A stretch of DNA of 62,525 nucleotides from Rhodospirillaceae bacterium (GCA_018666155.1 JABJAH010000019.1:1-62525), one strand, 5' to 3'; shown: positions 46,797-56,090, counted from the first letter of the stretch. The notes: generated by a model from the sequence alone, not told the origin. Numbers and translations: made by a program.

Positions 46797-47409
46797 GGAG
46801 GGACAGGCTCCTAAACCTAATCAAACAGGGTATGCCGCAAGTTTATCGGCGATGAAGAAAATGGTGCAATCCGACTATCTGAACAAAACTGTAGTGGTGA
46901 ACTGATATGTCGTTTTGGGCGAACGGAGGGAGAAAGGGGACGAAGAGTCCCAGAGACAGCAAAAGCGTTAACGTAATCACTGCTCGACTGTCAAATTATA
47001 TTTCGAGAGACGTAAATAAACTCTTATCCAGAGTTTGGCCTACATAAATAAGAATCTAAATACTAAAGATGTAGTAGTTGTTGGGGCGGTTAGAAGTGGG
47101 GATTAAAAATCATCCACGGATATATCCGCACAAAATGAATTTGAGACAAAAGCTGGAAAACGTAGGGAAAAGTCTGAGGGTAGCCTCAGTTATCCTAAAG
47201 AACCGAAGTCCTATCTGTTGATATTTATAGTTTTAATCCGTGGATTACGGGGAAAACATATTTCTTCACAGGGCTCTAATTATACAAGGCGGATTATCCA
47301 ACGTTGGCAAAGGGTCGGATGAGAAGCTAAGAATGGGTACAGATAATTCCGGTAGCTCCGCTATCATTGAGTTGTCCCCAGTTTTAGACGTAATTAACGG
47401 CCTCGGTCG
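46797..47409. other. oriC: Candidate chromosomal replication origin (oriC)
   Basis: 613 gene-free bases between rho (leftward) and ppsR (rightward). In Caulobacter the origin lies beside this ppsR homologue. Several sequences resemble DnaA boxes (TTATCCACA): TTATCCAGA at 47024 (one mismatch), and two-mismatch copies TCATCCACG 47110, ATATCCGCA 47122, TTATCCTAA 47190, TTATCCAAC 47294, TTGTCCCCA 47372, and CGTGGATTA 47239 inverted. The middle (46990-47060) is markedly AT-rich. Left genes run left and right genes run right from here. No hemE is present, unlike many relatives. Short frames inside look spurious. Confidence 0.6.
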
Positions 47410-48228
47410 GTGGCAGACATACCTTTCAATCTTCACCTTGTTTCAGACTCCTCCGGCGAAACCGTCAGTGGAATCGCGCGAGCTTGTCTCGTGCAATATG
47501 ACAACGAGGCTGTAACAGAGCACTTTTGGTGGTTGGTTCGTACAAAGGGACAAATGAGTCGGGTCATCGACGGCATCAAGGCCTCGCCGGGCTTGGTCAT
47601 TTTTACCCTGCTCGATCCAGCCATACGGGGCCCTCTTGAGCAGGCATGCCGAGATCTAGGCATACCCTGTGTTTCCGCTTTGGATCCGGTGATGGATGCG
47701 CTTGGGAGTGTCTTTGATAAAGAAGGTGGTCATGAAATTGGCCGGCAGCACACCCTGGACGACGAATATTTCGATCGTATTGAAGCGATGCACTTTGCAA
47801 TGGCTCACGATGATGGGCAAACGCTTGACGGCCTAAAAGATGCGGACATTGTTCTGATCGGTGTCTCTCGGACATCTAAAACACCGACCTGTATGTATCT
47901 TGCCAACAAGGGGTTTCGTGCGGGAAATATACCATTGGTTCCGGGAATTGTGTTGCCTGACGATGTCGTTGCGGCATCGAATCCGCTTTTCGTTGGCCTC
48001 ACTAGAGAACCAAAAAGCCTGACAGATATTCGTCAGTCTCGTCTTAGGCTGATGAAGGAAGATCGAAGCATGGATTATGCGGATGTCGATCTTGTTAAAG
48101 AAGAGGTTGCAGCTTCTCGGAGACTTTTCCGCAAGCACGGATGGCCAGTGATCGATGTCACGCGGAAATCGATTGAGGAAACAGCTGCTTCTATCATCCA
48201 ACTCTACAACGAGCGACACGCTTCGTGA
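47410..48228 (+). CDS. ppsR: PPDK regulatory protein (bifunctional kinase/pyrophosphorylase)
   Basis: 272 residues of the DUF299 family, which reversibly phosphorylates pyruvate phosphate dikinase or PEP synthase. The opening FNLHLVSDSSGETVSGIARAC and the ADP-binding IGVSRTSKTPTCMYLANKG loop are diagnostic. Start is a GTG at 47410 (MADIPFNLHL). It overlaps the maf start by four bases. First rightward gene beside the candidate origin; in Caulobacter its homologue has the same position. Confidence 0.94.
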   Translation: MADIPFNLHLVSDSSGETVSGIARACLVQYDNEAVTEHFWWLVRTKGQMSRVIDGIKASPGLVIFTLLDPAIRGPLEQACRDLGIPCVSALDPVMDALGSVFDKEGGHEIGRQHTLDDEYFDRIEAMHFAMAHDDGQTLDGLKDADIVLIGVSRTSKTPTCMYLANKGFRAGNIPLVPGIVLPDDVVAASNPLFVGLTREPKSLTDIRQSRLRLMKEDRSMDYADVDLVKEEVAASRRLFRKHGWPVIDVTRKSIEETAASIIQLYNERHAS

Positions 48229-48845
48229 CCCCTAACGTGTCGCCTTCTGCTCCACCTGTTATCCTTGCATCAGCCAGCCAAAGTCGCGCCCGTATTCTCA
48301 AAGATGCTGGCGTCTTTTGCGCCGCGGAGCCGGCTTACATCGACGAGGGCTCGATTAAAGAGTCCTTACAAGCGGAGGGCGCAGATGCTTTGGCCGTAGC
48401 CGAAACACTCGCTGAGCTAAAAGCTGTTAAGATTTCACGCAGCCATCCGCAATCTCTGGTCATCGGCGCTGACTCGATTCTTGATCTCAACGGCGTGTGG
48501 TTTGATAAACCGGTAGACATGGAACATGCTAAAGCTCATCTCATGGCTTTGCGCGGGCAAACGCATTCTCTTGCAACGGCGGTTGTTGTTGCTCTTGGTG
48601 GAGCGCGGATTTGGCATTTCCGTGATCAACCCAGTTTGACAATGCGGAATTTTTCAGACGCGTATCTAGACCAGTATATTGACTCTGTCGGTGACGCTAT
48701 TCTGTCGTCTGTCGGGGCGTACCATTTAGAAGGTCTTGGTGTTCAATTGTTCGATCGCATTGAAGGTGATTTCTTTTCTATTCTTGGATTACCGTTGCTC
48801 CCACTATTGGGATTTTTGCGGGAACATCAGGTCGTTTTGCCGTGA
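48225..48845 (+). CDS. maf: Maf-family nucleotide pyrophosphatase
   Basis: 206 residues. ILASASQSRARILKDAG is the Maf start motif; the later LKAVKISRSHPQSLVIGADSIL and FDRIEGDFFSILGLPLLPLL are conserved. Maf proteins hydrolyse canonical and modified nucleotides and help avoid cell-division defects. GTG start at 48225 overlaps the ppsR stop by four bases; its own stop overlaps aroE. Confidence 0.93.
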   Translation: MTPNVSPSAPPVILASASQSRARILKDAGVFCAAEPAYIDEGSIKESLQAEGADALAVAETLAELKAVKISRSHPQSLVIGADSILDLNGVWFDKPVDMEHAKAHLMALRGQTHSLATAVVVALGGARIWHFRDQPSLTMRNFSDAYLDQYIDSVGDAILSSVGAYHLEGLGVQLFDRIEGDFFSILGLPLLPLLGFLREHQVVLP

Positions 48846-49684
48846 GCTTATCAGGCCATGCAAAGTTAGCCGGTGTTATGGGCTGGCCGATTTCCCACTC
48901 TCTGTCGCCACGGCTTCATGGCTATTGGTTGCGCGAGCATGAAATCGATGGTGCATATGTCCCATTACCGGTTGCTCCTAACAACCTTGAACATGCGTTG
49001 AGAGCACTGCCTAGTCTCGGCTTTAGCGGTGTGAACCTGACCGTGCCGCACAAAGAGTCGGCCCTACCAATCATGGATACGGTGACAGACATTGCGCGTC
49101 GGATCGGCGCTGTGAATACCGTGTTTGTTACGGATGATGGAAAGCTAACAGGAACAAATACAGACGCTTCGGGGTTCATGGAGAATTTACGTCTGAATGC
49201 TCTGGCATGGTTACCGACGGATGGCGCGGCTGTTGTTCTTGGCGCAGGCGGGGCCGCACGCGCGGTCGTTGCCGCTTTGATTGACGCCAATGTCCCGGAA
49301 ATTCGCCTTCTCAATCGTACATTTGAGAAAGCTGTGAGTTTGGCAGAATCATTAGAAGGGCCAACTAAAGTTATTGATTGGGCAGATCGAGATGAGGCAT
49401 TGAGCGACGCCGTGCTCTTAGTCAATACGACGATCCTCGGAATGGTTAACCAACCGCCACTAGAGATATCGCTCAAATTGCTGTCGAAGACAGCAATCGT
49501 TAATGACTTGGTCTATGCGCCGTTGGAAACAGAACTTCTTTTTGAAGCTCGCCGTCTCGGCCGACAGACCGTGGACGGTCTCGGGATGTTGCTTCACCAG
49601 GCAGTGCCTGGCTTTGAAGGTTGGTTTGGTGTGCGACCTGACGTCAGCGCTGAACTTCGCCAGTCCGTTTTGACGTCGGCGTAA
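48842..49684 (+). CDS. aroE: Shikimate dehydrogenase
   Basis: 280 residues. The substrate motif is WPISHSLSPRLHGYWL, the catalytic lysine in NLTVPHKES, and the NADP-binding VVLGAGGAARAVVAAL follows. AroE reduces 3-dehydroshikimate. GTG start at 48842, overlapping the maf stop by four bases (GTGA). Part of the ppsR-maf-aroE-coaE-dnaQ block. Confidence 0.95.
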   Translation: MSLSGHAKLAGVMGWPISHSLSPRLHGYWLREHEIDGAYVPLPVAPNNLEHALRALPSLGFSGVNLTVPHKESALPIMDTVTDIARRIGAVNTVFVTDDGKLTGTNTDASGFMENLRLNALAWLPTDGAAVVLGAGGAARAVVAALIDANVPEIRLLNRTFEKAVSLAESLEGPTKVIDWADRDEALSDAVLLVNTTILGMVNQPPLEISLKLLSKTAIVNDLVYAPLETELLFEARRLGRQTVDGLGMLLHQAVPGFEGWFGVRPDVSAELRQSVLTSA

Positions 49685-49690
49685 CGCTCA

Positions 49691-50350
49691 ATGAAAACGG
49701 GTGCTCCTCTTTTTTCAAGGCGGTCGCATCAGCGAGGCCGACACCCCTGGGCGGTTAAGATCATCGGCCTAACCGGCTCTATCGGTATGGGGAAGTCGAC
49801 GGCCGCAACCATGATGAAGTCGATGAGAATACCAGTCTTTGATGCGGATAAGGCGGTTCACAGTTTGATGGACCCACACGGACAAGCATTCTCAATCCTC
49901 GCGCAACGGTTTCCAAAGGCTGTTGGGCCTGATGGCATCAATCGTCAAACGTTGGGTGAGCTCGTATTTGGTGATGCACGTGCGCTCGCTGATCTGGAGG
50001 GCATTCTCCATCCAATGGTGCGTCGCCTTCGGCAATCATTTTTGCGGTCTCATGCTTTGCGTCGTACGCGATATGTCATCATGGATGTGCCACTGTTATT
50101 TGAAACCGGCGGAGACAAGAGTTGTGACTACATTCTTGTTGTAACAGCGCCGGTTTTTCTTCAACGTCAACGGGTTCTCTCCCGGGCGGGTATGACCGCG
50201 AAGAAACTCGTCGGTATTCTGGCGCGGCAACTTCCTGACCGCGATAAACAGCGCCAAGCTACCCGTGTCATTACCAGCGGCTTAGGCAAGCGAGAAACAT
50301 GGATCAAGTTGCGTCGTGTTTTGCGGCGTAAATTTTCGGTTGGCAGATAA
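49691..50350 (+). CDS. coaE: Dephospho-CoA kinase
   Basis: 219 residues. P-loop GLTGSIGMGKSTAATMMKS at about 27-45; DADKAVHSLMDPHG and RYVIMDVPLLFETGGDKSCDYILVVTAP are CoaE motifs. It phosphorylates dephospho-CoA, the last step of CoA synthesis. An unusual 20-residue N-terminal extension (MKTGAPLFSRRSHQRGRHPW) precedes the P-loop because no ATG/GTG lies between; the real start may be a rarer codon. Six bases after aroE. Confidence 0.92.
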   Translation: MKTGAPLFSRRSHQRGRHPWAVKIIGLTGSIGMGKSTAATMMKSMRIPVFDADKAVHSLMDPHGQAFSILAQRFPKAVGPDGINRQTLGELVFGDARALADLEGILHPMVRRLRQSFLRSHALRRTRYVIMDVPLLFETGGDKSCDYILVVTAPVFLQRQRVLSRAGMTAKKLVGILARQLPDRDKQRQATRVITSGLGKRETWIKLRRVLRRKFSVGR

Positions 50351-50367
50351 GTAGAGAGTTGTGTTTG

Positions 50368-51045
50368 ATGCGTGAAGTTGTGCTCGATACGGAAACCACG
50401 GGGCTAGATCCTAAATCTGGCGACCGCGTTGTAGAAATTGGCTGTGTCGAACTTCTTAATCATATGGCCACTGGAGAGACCTATCATACGTACTTAAATC
50501 CAGAGCGGGATATGCCACCCGAAGCTGAAAGAGTACACGGCCTTAGTATTGAATTTCTGTCGGATAAATCGTTGTTTGCTGACATCGCTGATGACTTTCT
50601 GGCGTTCGTCGGAACATCCCCTGTCATCGCTCACAACGCGCCGTTTGATCTTGGTTTTTTAAACGCGGAACTCGTAATGGCTGGCCGGGAGCCATTATCA
50701 AAGGATCGTGCAATTGACACGGTTCCTCTTGCACGGCGAAAATTTCCGGGGGCTCAAGTCAATCTCGATGCGCTTTGCCGCCGGTTTAACGTGGATCTAT
50801 CCGCCCGGGTTCAGCACGGTGCCCTGCTTGATTCTGAGCTTCTGGCAGAAGTCTACCTAGAGCTGATTGGTGGGCGTGAGCCGGGCCTAGGCCTAGCCGC
50901 GAATGAACGATCCGGAAAGGCGACGAAGACGGTTGATATTGACCGTCCTGTTCGATCAGCTAGACCACATGAGGCTTCACCGGAAGAACTTTCGGCGCAC
51001 GCGTCCTTTCTAGAGAAAATCCAAAGCCCGCTTTGGAAAACCTAG
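50368..51045 (+). CDS. dnaQ: DNA polymerase III epsilon subunit
   Basis: 225 residues, the proofreading 3'-5' exonuclease. Motif I is VVLDTETTGLDP, motif II in IAHNAPFDLGFLNAEL, and motif III in HGALLDSELLAEVYLEL. The C-terminal segment binds the polymerase alpha subunit. ATG at 50368 used; a TTG at 50359 is possible. Convergent with secB, four bases apart. Confidence 0.93.
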   Translation: MREVVLDTETTGLDPKSGDRVVEIGCVELLNHMATGETYHTYLNPERDMPPEAERVHGLSIEFLSDKSLFADIADDFLAFVGTSPVIAHNAPFDLGFLNAELVMAGREPLSKDRAIDTVPLARRKFPGAQVNLDALCRRFNVDLSARVQHGALLDSELLAEVYLELIGGREPGLGLAANERSGKATKTVDIDRPVRSARPHEASPEELSAHASFLEKIQSPLWKT

Positions 51046-51049
51046 GGAC

Positions 51050-51595
51050 TTAGAGATTTTGTCCTGATACCGGGCCACCAGTCATTGCGGCCATACTCTT
51101 AGCCTGCGCTTCTTTTTGTAGTTCTTCGCTATCGGCAAACTTGCGGCGGTATAAGTCAGTGAAATCAACAAGCTGAAGCATCAATGGTGGGAAACCACCC
51201 TGAACGGTGATGTCGGCCACGATTTGTCGAACAAAAGGATACATTTGCCGGGGCACTTCGATCATCAGAACCGGGCGGATATGTTCTTCGGGAAGCACAC
51301 CCAACACCACAACGCAGGCGTATGCCACTTCAAGAATGAAGGCGGGCTTGTCACCAACCGTAGCTTCTAGATGAACCGTGAGAGTCACTTCATGTTGGTT
51401 CTCCTTAAGATCTCGAACAGCACAATCGATGGAGATTGGGATATCCGGTGCGGTCTCACGCAGGTCTTGAAAGATTTCTGGAGCATGCGGTGCTTCAAAG
51501 GACAAATCTTTGATGTACTGACCGATGAATTGGATCGGAGCCACTGGCTGTTGATCCTGTGTGTCCGCGCTAGCGTCCGTTGACGTGTCGCTCAT
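51050..51595 (-). CDS. secB: Protein-export chaperone SecB
   Basis: 181 residues. SFEAPHAPEIFQ..., VTLTVHLEATVGDKPAFILEVAYACVVVLGVLPEEHIRPVLMIEVPRQMYPFVRQIVADITVQGGFPPLMLQLVDF: these segments match SecB, which holds precursors unfolded for SecA. A polar, disordered N-terminus (17 residues) and C-terminus are typical of alphaproteobacteria. Leftward, convergent with dnaQ; next leftward gene upstream is fxsA. Confidence 0.94.
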   Translation of the reverse strand: MSDTSTDASADTQDQQPVAPIQFIGQYIKDLSFEAPHAPEIFQDLRETAPDIPISIDCAVRDLKENQHEVTLTVHLEATVGDKPAFILEVAYACVVVLGVLPEEHIRPVLMIEVPRQMYPFVRQIVADITVQGGFPPLMLQLVDFTDLYRRKFADSEELQKEAQAKSMAAMTGGPVSGQNL

Positions 51596-51698
51596 AATAT
51601 CTCCTTCGTCTTAAGCTAGAACGCGGCGCGAGGTAGCATGGAAAACCTGAAGCGACAAGCGGAGACGCTTTGAAGGCATTTTTTGAACGCGTCCGCTT

Positions 51699-52184
51699 CT
51701 AATTCTCTTTGTCACTATTGTCTGGCAAAGCTGGCGTCTGAGTTGGCGTAATATCCTGAAAATCGCCGTCGACCTCATAGCGGTGCCGAGACGAACCTTT
51801 ATTGTGCTCGTCATGAGGAACAATGACTGAAATAGCGCTTTTCGAGATCACCCAGGCGAGCAAAATCGTTCGAAATAGGGGTATAAATAGGATCAATCCT
51901 ATAGCATCAGTGATGAACCCGGGCGTTAGGAGCAATGCCCCAGCAACCAGTTGGCAAGCGCCGTCAAAAACCGGGCGCAGCGGCATCTCGCCATGGTTAA
52001 GACTGGCACTGACTTTATTGAGGGTTGCTAGGCCTTGTGAGCGGACCAGAGCCGTTCCTGCGACGGCCGTAAGGACGGTCGCCGTCACCGTGGCCAAAAC
52101 GCCGATCTCATCGCCAACGCGAATAAAGACCCCGATTTCAAGGAGCGGCAGCGCAATAAAGCCAAGGAGGATAAGAAGGGGCAT
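51699..52184 (-). CDS. fxsA: FxsA-family membrane protein
   Basis: 161 residues. Three or four hydrophobic helices: PLLILLGFIALPLLEIGVFIRVGDEIG, VTATVLTAVAGTALVRSQG, CQLVAGALLLTPGFITDAIGLILFIPLFR. This is the FxsA family, an inner-membrane protein linked in E. coli to phage T7 exclusion by F. Its C-terminal 40 residues are polar and charged. Divergent from timA. Confidence 0.92.
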   Translation of the reverse strand: MPLLILLGFIALPLLEIGVFIRVGDEIGVLATVTATVLTAVAGTALVRSQGLATLNKVSASLNHGEMPLRPVFDGACQLVAGALLLTPGFITDAIGLILFIPLFRTILLAWVISKSAISVIVPHDEHNKGSSRHRYEVDGDFQDITPTQTPALPDNSDKEN

Positions 52185-52347
52185 GCTTGCCCTTATTCAG
52201 TGAAGTGCCTATGTTCGGCAAAGGTGCCGAGTCTATGATCACTTAATGATCGCATGACGTTCGGTCAACGTGCGCCGGTCGAACGACCTCACACACGTTG
52301 GAATGGTTCGCCGGGAAAAGTACTCAGGAAAGCGGTTCAATCGGCCC

Positions 52348-53016
52348 ATGGAAGGCTTTCAATTCGTCGATATTATTCTGCTGGCAATGGTCGCGGGATT
52401 CCTCGTTCTTAGGCTGCGCAGCACTCTTGGGCGCCGGACAGGCCACGAACAAGGTCAAGATAATTATCAGCGTGGCGATAATGTCGTCGATTTGTCACCG
52501 CATGCAGACACGGACTCTGACGCTGTTTCAGTGCGGGACATTGACCCGGCCTATATAGGCACTCCTTTTGAAGAGGGCCTCACTCAAATTACCCTATCCG
52601 ATCCGAATTTTTCTGTAGAAGACTTTCTTGGCGGAGCGGGCAAGGCGTTTGAGATGATTGTCTTGGCCTACGCTGAACACGATACAGATACCTTGAAACC
52701 TCTCCTGTCGGATGAGGTGTATTCAAATTTTGCGGCTGCTGTTCAAGATCGTGAGAATCGCGATGAACAAATGGAGACCGAGCTTGTGGTTATAAAACCC
52801 GCAAAGCTTGAGGAAGTTTCGGTGGACGACAGGACTGCGACGATAGCTGTTCGATTTGAAACTGAGCAGGTCAACATCATAAAAGATGCCGAAGGGCAGG
52901 TTGTCGACGGTGACCCAGAACATATTGAAAGCGTCACTGATATCTGGACATTCGAACGTAACCTGGCCAACGCTGATCCTAATTGGCTTCTCGTTGCCAC
53001 ACGCAGCGTGGACTGA
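52348..53016 (+). CDS. Tim44/TimA-family protein
   Basis: 222 residues. One N-terminal membrane helix (GFQFVDIILLAMVAGFLVLRLRSTLG), a polar linker, then the Tim44-like alpha/beta domain (FLGGAGKAFEMIVLAYAEHDTDTLKPLLSDEVYSNF..., VVIKPAKLEEVSVDDRTATIAVRFE). Homologues in alphaproteobacteria are TimA, related to mitochondrial Tim44. Start ATG 52348 gives the normal N-terminus; upstream ATG 52270 is not supported. Precedes mltA by 12 bases. Confidence 0.9.
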   Translation: MEGFQFVDIILLAMVAGFLVLRLRSTLGRRTGHEQGQDNYQRGDNVVDLSPHADTDSDAVSVRDIDPAYIGTPFEEGLTQITLSDPNFSVEDFLGGAGKAFEMIVLAYAEHDTDTLKPLLSDEVYSNFAAAVQDRENRDEQMETELVVIKPAKLEEVSVDDRTATIAVRFETEQVNIIKDAEGQVVDGDPEHIESVTDIWTFERNLANADPNWLLVATRSVD

Positions 53017-53028
53017 TCTCTAGCAGCG

Positions 53029-54333
53029 GTGTCGAACGATCGCATATCCCGTATTTTAAAGAGCCAAGCGACAGCCTATGCCGTCGCCTCTTTTGTAGGC
53101 TTTTCTGTTGGACTTCTTGTCGCCGCTCAGTTTTTCCCGACTCGGGTCGAGCGTGTCGAGGTCATTAGAACAGTACCCGCTCCCGTGCCAAAACCGGTTC
53201 CAAGTGTTGAGCCTAAGACTCAGCCGCTCGTCACCTATACCCGCGTCAACGTGGAAGACTTGCCCGGGTGGACTGAAGATTCTGTGTCGAGCGCTTTACC
53301 GGCTTTGCAGAATGCTTGCCGGGCATTTGATGGCAGACCAGAAACAGATTCAGTCGGGCGGAATGGTATTGGCGGTACCGTAGGAGATTGGCGAGCACCC
53401 TGTGCTGCTCTCGCACTTATTGCGTCCAATGATGACGGCGGCTTACGAGCTGTGATGAGAGATCTTTTCGTACCCTATGCTGTGTCATCACCTCAGGGTC
53501 CAGATGGAAAATTTACCGGCTATTACGAGGCGTCTCTGCGCGGGTCGGAGTCACAGTCTGAAAAATATTCAGTGCCGTTGTATGCTCTGCCGAACGATTT
53601 AGTTGAGCTTGATGCACGTGCCTTTGATCTTTCTTCGGATATACCGTCCGTTATCGGCCAAGTAACAGATCGCCGCCTGGTGCCGTATGAAGTCCGCCGC
53701 ACTATCGAGCAAGACACAACTTTTTCAGATCGTGCAGATGTTTTGGTTTGGGTTGATGATCCGGTCGATGCCCACCTTCTCCATATTCAGGGATCCGGAC
53801 GTGTTCGGATGCCCGATGGCTCTGAACGACGCATCGGGTATGCCGGAAATAACGGCAGACGGTTTCGAGGTATTGGCGGCATATTGTTGAGCGCTGGTGT
53901 GTTGGGTCCGGGGCAGGGATCAATGCCCTCTGTTGCAGATTGGTTGCGCGATAATCCGGCACCGGCCCAGAGCTACATGGAAGATAACCCTCGGTTCATC
54001 TTTTTCCGGTGGAATGACGGCCCAGGCCCGCTCGGTGCGCTCGGTGTCCCTTTAGAGCCAATGCGTAGTCTTGCCGTTGACCCAAAGTATATCCCGTATG
54101 GTGCGCCGTTGTGGCTGGACGTTGATGATCCAGACGGACAGTCACTCGATGGGATGGTGGTTGCACTCGACACCGGGTCCGCTATACGCGGCGCTGTGCG
54201 GGGCGATTTTTTTTGGGGTTCCGGTGACGCCGCCTTTGCTAAGGCGGGACGGATGAATTCTCGTGGTCGTTATTATCTTTTTTTGCCTCGTAGTGTTGCT
54301 CAACCCTCACAGATCGGCGAAAAACCGTTATAG
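53029..54333 (+). CDS. mltA: Membrane-bound lytic murein transglycosylase A
   Basis: 434 residues. A single N-terminal hydrophobic helix (TAYAVASFVGFSVGLLVAAQFF), not a lipobox, anchors it. The MltA barrel (FTGYYEASLRGSE...VPLYALPNDLVEL) and the C-terminal 3D domain (LAVDPKYIPYGAPLWLDVD...DTGSAIRGAVRGDFFWGSGDAAFAKAGRMNSRG), with catalytic aspartates in VALDTGSAIRG and DFFWG, are present. Cleaves peptidoglycan glycan strands. GTG start, 12 bases after timA. Confidence 0.92.
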   Translation: MSNDRISRILKSQATAYAVASFVGFSVGLLVAAQFFPTRVERVEVIRTVPAPVPKPVPSVEPKTQPLVTYTRVNVEDLPGWTEDSVSSALPALQNACRAFDGRPETDSVGRNGIGGTVGDWRAPCAALALIASNDDGGLRAVMRDLFVPYAVSSPQGPDGKFTGYYEASLRGSESQSEKYSVPLYALPNDLVELDARAFDLSSDIPSVIGQVTDRRLVPYEVRRTIEQDTTFSDRADVLVWVDDPVDAHLLHIQGSGRVRMPDGSERRIGYAGNNGRRFRGIGGILLSAGVLGPGQGSMPSVADWLRDNPAPAQSYMEDNPRFIFFRWNDGPGPLGALGVPLEPMRSLAVDPKYIPYGAPLWLDVDDPDGQSLDGMVVALDTGSAIRGAVRGDFFWGSGDAAFAKAGRMNSRGRYYLFLPRSVAQPSQIGEKPL

Positions 54334-54404
54334 TGGAAATGGATAAGGTACTGTCGTGTCGTCGGCCTATGGGTGATGCATGGCTATAGAGAGTCCGAGG
54401 GAAT

Positions 54405-54947
54405 ATGGCCGAAACGGCTGGACATAAGCGTAAAGACCGAGCCCTCTACGGTCGTCTGATGGAATCCTATCAGGCAGACCGAGTTAGCATTTTCATTGAT
54501 TTTGATCGTCTCAACACGCCTCGAAGCCCGGTCTTTAGTCCGTGGGAGAATGTAGCACCATTGCTCATCATTCTTTTGCTGGCGATGGCAGTCATGCTGC
54601 TGATTGATCTGCTGATCGGCACAATGGCCATGCTGCTCGGTGTAATCAGCTATTTATTTCTGGTTCGTCCTTGGGTTTCGCAGCGCGTATATCGGCGCGC
54701 GATCGATGCCGCGACTGATAATCTGCACAATTGGAATATTTTGTGGAAGCTGGGTGGGCTTGTCCTGACCTTAAACTACAATGCCAAGACCCGTTGTGTT
54801 TCACCTGACGGTGATTGGCGCGCATTTGTTACGCGCTATCTTCCTGAAATGGATATTGACGGTACAGATACTTATGCAGAATTCAAAAAGGATCCGGGCG
54901 AGCAGTCCCTTAAAGGCGTTATTCGCGAAGACAATATTGATATGTAA
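54405..54947 (+). CDS. Membrane protein of unknown function
   Basis: 180 residues. Two adjacent transmembrane helices at about 50-90 (PLLIILLLAMAVMLLIDLLIG and TMAMLLGVISYLFLVRPW) in the middle of otherwise charged, soluble parts. N-terminal and C-terminal halves (LYGRLMESYQADRVSIFIDF; DWRAFVTRYLPEMDID) do not suggest a known family. It lies in the conserved mltA-Smr interval, between mltA and the Smr gene. Confidence 0.75.
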   Translation: MAETAGHKRKDRALYGRLMESYQADRVSIFIDFDRLNTPRSPVFSPWENVAPLLIILLLAMAVMLLIDLLIGTMAMLLGVISYLFLVRPWVSQRVYRRAIDAATDNLHNWNILWKLGGLVLTLNYNAKTRCVSPDGDWRAFVTRYLPEMDIDGTDTYAEFKKDPGEQSLKGVIREDNIDM

Positions 54948-54990
54948 CGGTCGCTGTTAGAGTCGCCCTAAAGATCTATCTGCATCGGAA

Positions 54991-55647
54991 GTGTTCGTGG
55001 CAAAAAATAGTAGGAAACGCCTACCGACTATGGCGGAGACCTCATTATGGGCAAAAGCTATGGCGGCTGTGCAGCCAGTAGCCCGCCCTCAAGGGCTGAT
55101 GACCGAGAATGATGGTGGAGATATAGGCTCGATTGTCTTCTCTCACCTAAAAGACTCAGACACCTCTCACATCACCTTTCCGGATCATTCCGCTCGACGA
55201 CCTCAGAGAATTTTAACAGGCTCCCCGTCTGCAACGACTAAAGTTCAATCTCAATTGCCGCCTATCGAGGTTGGACAAATTGGTGGAACGGATCGCCGTA
55301 CAGCAGACCGTTTGAAAAAAGGGCGCCTTCATATTGATGCTAGGCTCGATCTCCACGGATATACGGAAGAACAAGCCCATTCCCATTTGTTGGGTTTCAT
55401 AAACGCTGCACGCGCGTCGGGCGCACGCTGTGTCTTAATCGTTACGGGCAAGGGCCGCCGAGATATTGGCGGAACCGGCAAACTAAAATTAGCTGTACCG
55501 AAATGGTTAAATGAATCCGGCTTTCGTTCGTCAGTGCTATCCGTGACCTATGCCCAACAGCGGGATGGTGGAGACGGCGCCCTTTATGTCTTGCTTCGGA
55601 AGAGCAACCATCTTTCTCCCAATGTGCGACAGGGAGAGTTTCGATGA
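54991..55647 (+). CDS. Smr-domain protein
   Basis: 218 residues. The C-terminal Smr domain is LDLHGYTEEQAHSHLLGFI, VLIVTGKGRRD and a later strand (about 115-205). Smr domains act as DNA/RNA endonucleases or in ribosome rescue. Residues 1-110 are polar, basic and probably disordered. GTG start at 54991 or 54997. The stop overlaps the XRE gene by four bases (ATGA). Confidence 0.88.
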   Translation: MFVAKNSRKRLPTMAETSLWAKAMAAVQPVARPQGLMTENDGGDIGSIVFSHLKDSDTSHITFPDHSARRPQRILTGSPSATTKVQSQLPPIEVGQIGGTDRRTADRLKKGRLHIDARLDLHGYTEEQAHSHLLGFINAARASGARCVLIVTGKGRRDIGGTGKLKLAVPKWLNESGFRSSVLSVTYAQQRDGGDGALYVLLRKSNHLSPNVRQGEFR

Positions 55648-56009
55648 CCCCTTTTGGTGCTCGCCTTCGTGTGCTCCGCGCGGACCGTGGGATGACTCAA
55701 AAGGCTTTGGCTGAGCGTTTGAACGTATCGCCTGCGTATCTTTCGGCGCTGGAAAACGGTCGCCGTGGCCGGCCCGGCCCAGGCTTGGTGATGGAGATTT
55801 GTGGACATCTGGATTTAATCTGGGATGAAGCCGAAGATCTCAAGCGTCTCGCAGACCACTCAAAACCGAAGGTCGTACTGGATACCGGTGGCCTGTCACC
55901 GCGGGCCACGGAACTGGTCAATCTGTTAGACCGCCGCCTGCCAAACCTATCGGAGTCGGACCTGGATCGTTTGATCGCGATGCTGAAAGGTCTGGAAATA
56001 GGGTCTTGA
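55644..56009 (+). CDS. XRE-family helix-turn-helix regulator
   Basis: 121 residues. Residues 4-60 form the helix-turn-helix (FGARLRVLRADRGMTQKALAERLNVSPAYLSALENGRRGRPG), with a C-terminal helical extension (LVNLLDRRLPNLSESDLDRLIAML). Such a single-HTH protein commonly follows mltA-Smr in alphaproteobacteria. Targets unknown; it is not obviously the regulator of feoAB, which starts 183 bases downstream. Confidence 0.87.
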   Translation: MTPFGARLRVLRADRGMTQKALAERLNVSPAYLSALENGRRGRPGPGLVMEICGHLDLIWDEAEDLKRLADHSKPKVVLDTGGLSPRATELVNLLDRRLPNLSESDLDRLIAMLKGLEIGS

Positions 56010-56090
56010 GTACAAATTTGTAAGTTGTTTGCTTAGATTTGACCGCGGTCAAAGCCGTTAACCCCCTATTTCCGCTAATAATCTCAAGTT

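Noticed and set aside
46797..46860. Rho-attenuator-like leader before rho
   Set aside because: No convincing leader peptide or stem-loop near the start could be seen, although the first 60 bases upstream may contain the rho promoter.
47240..47515. 91-codon frame spanning the end of the candidate origin into ppsR
   Set aside because: It overlaps ppsR in another frame, has no Shine-Dalgarno and no family resemblance; the well-conserved ppsR protein is certain.
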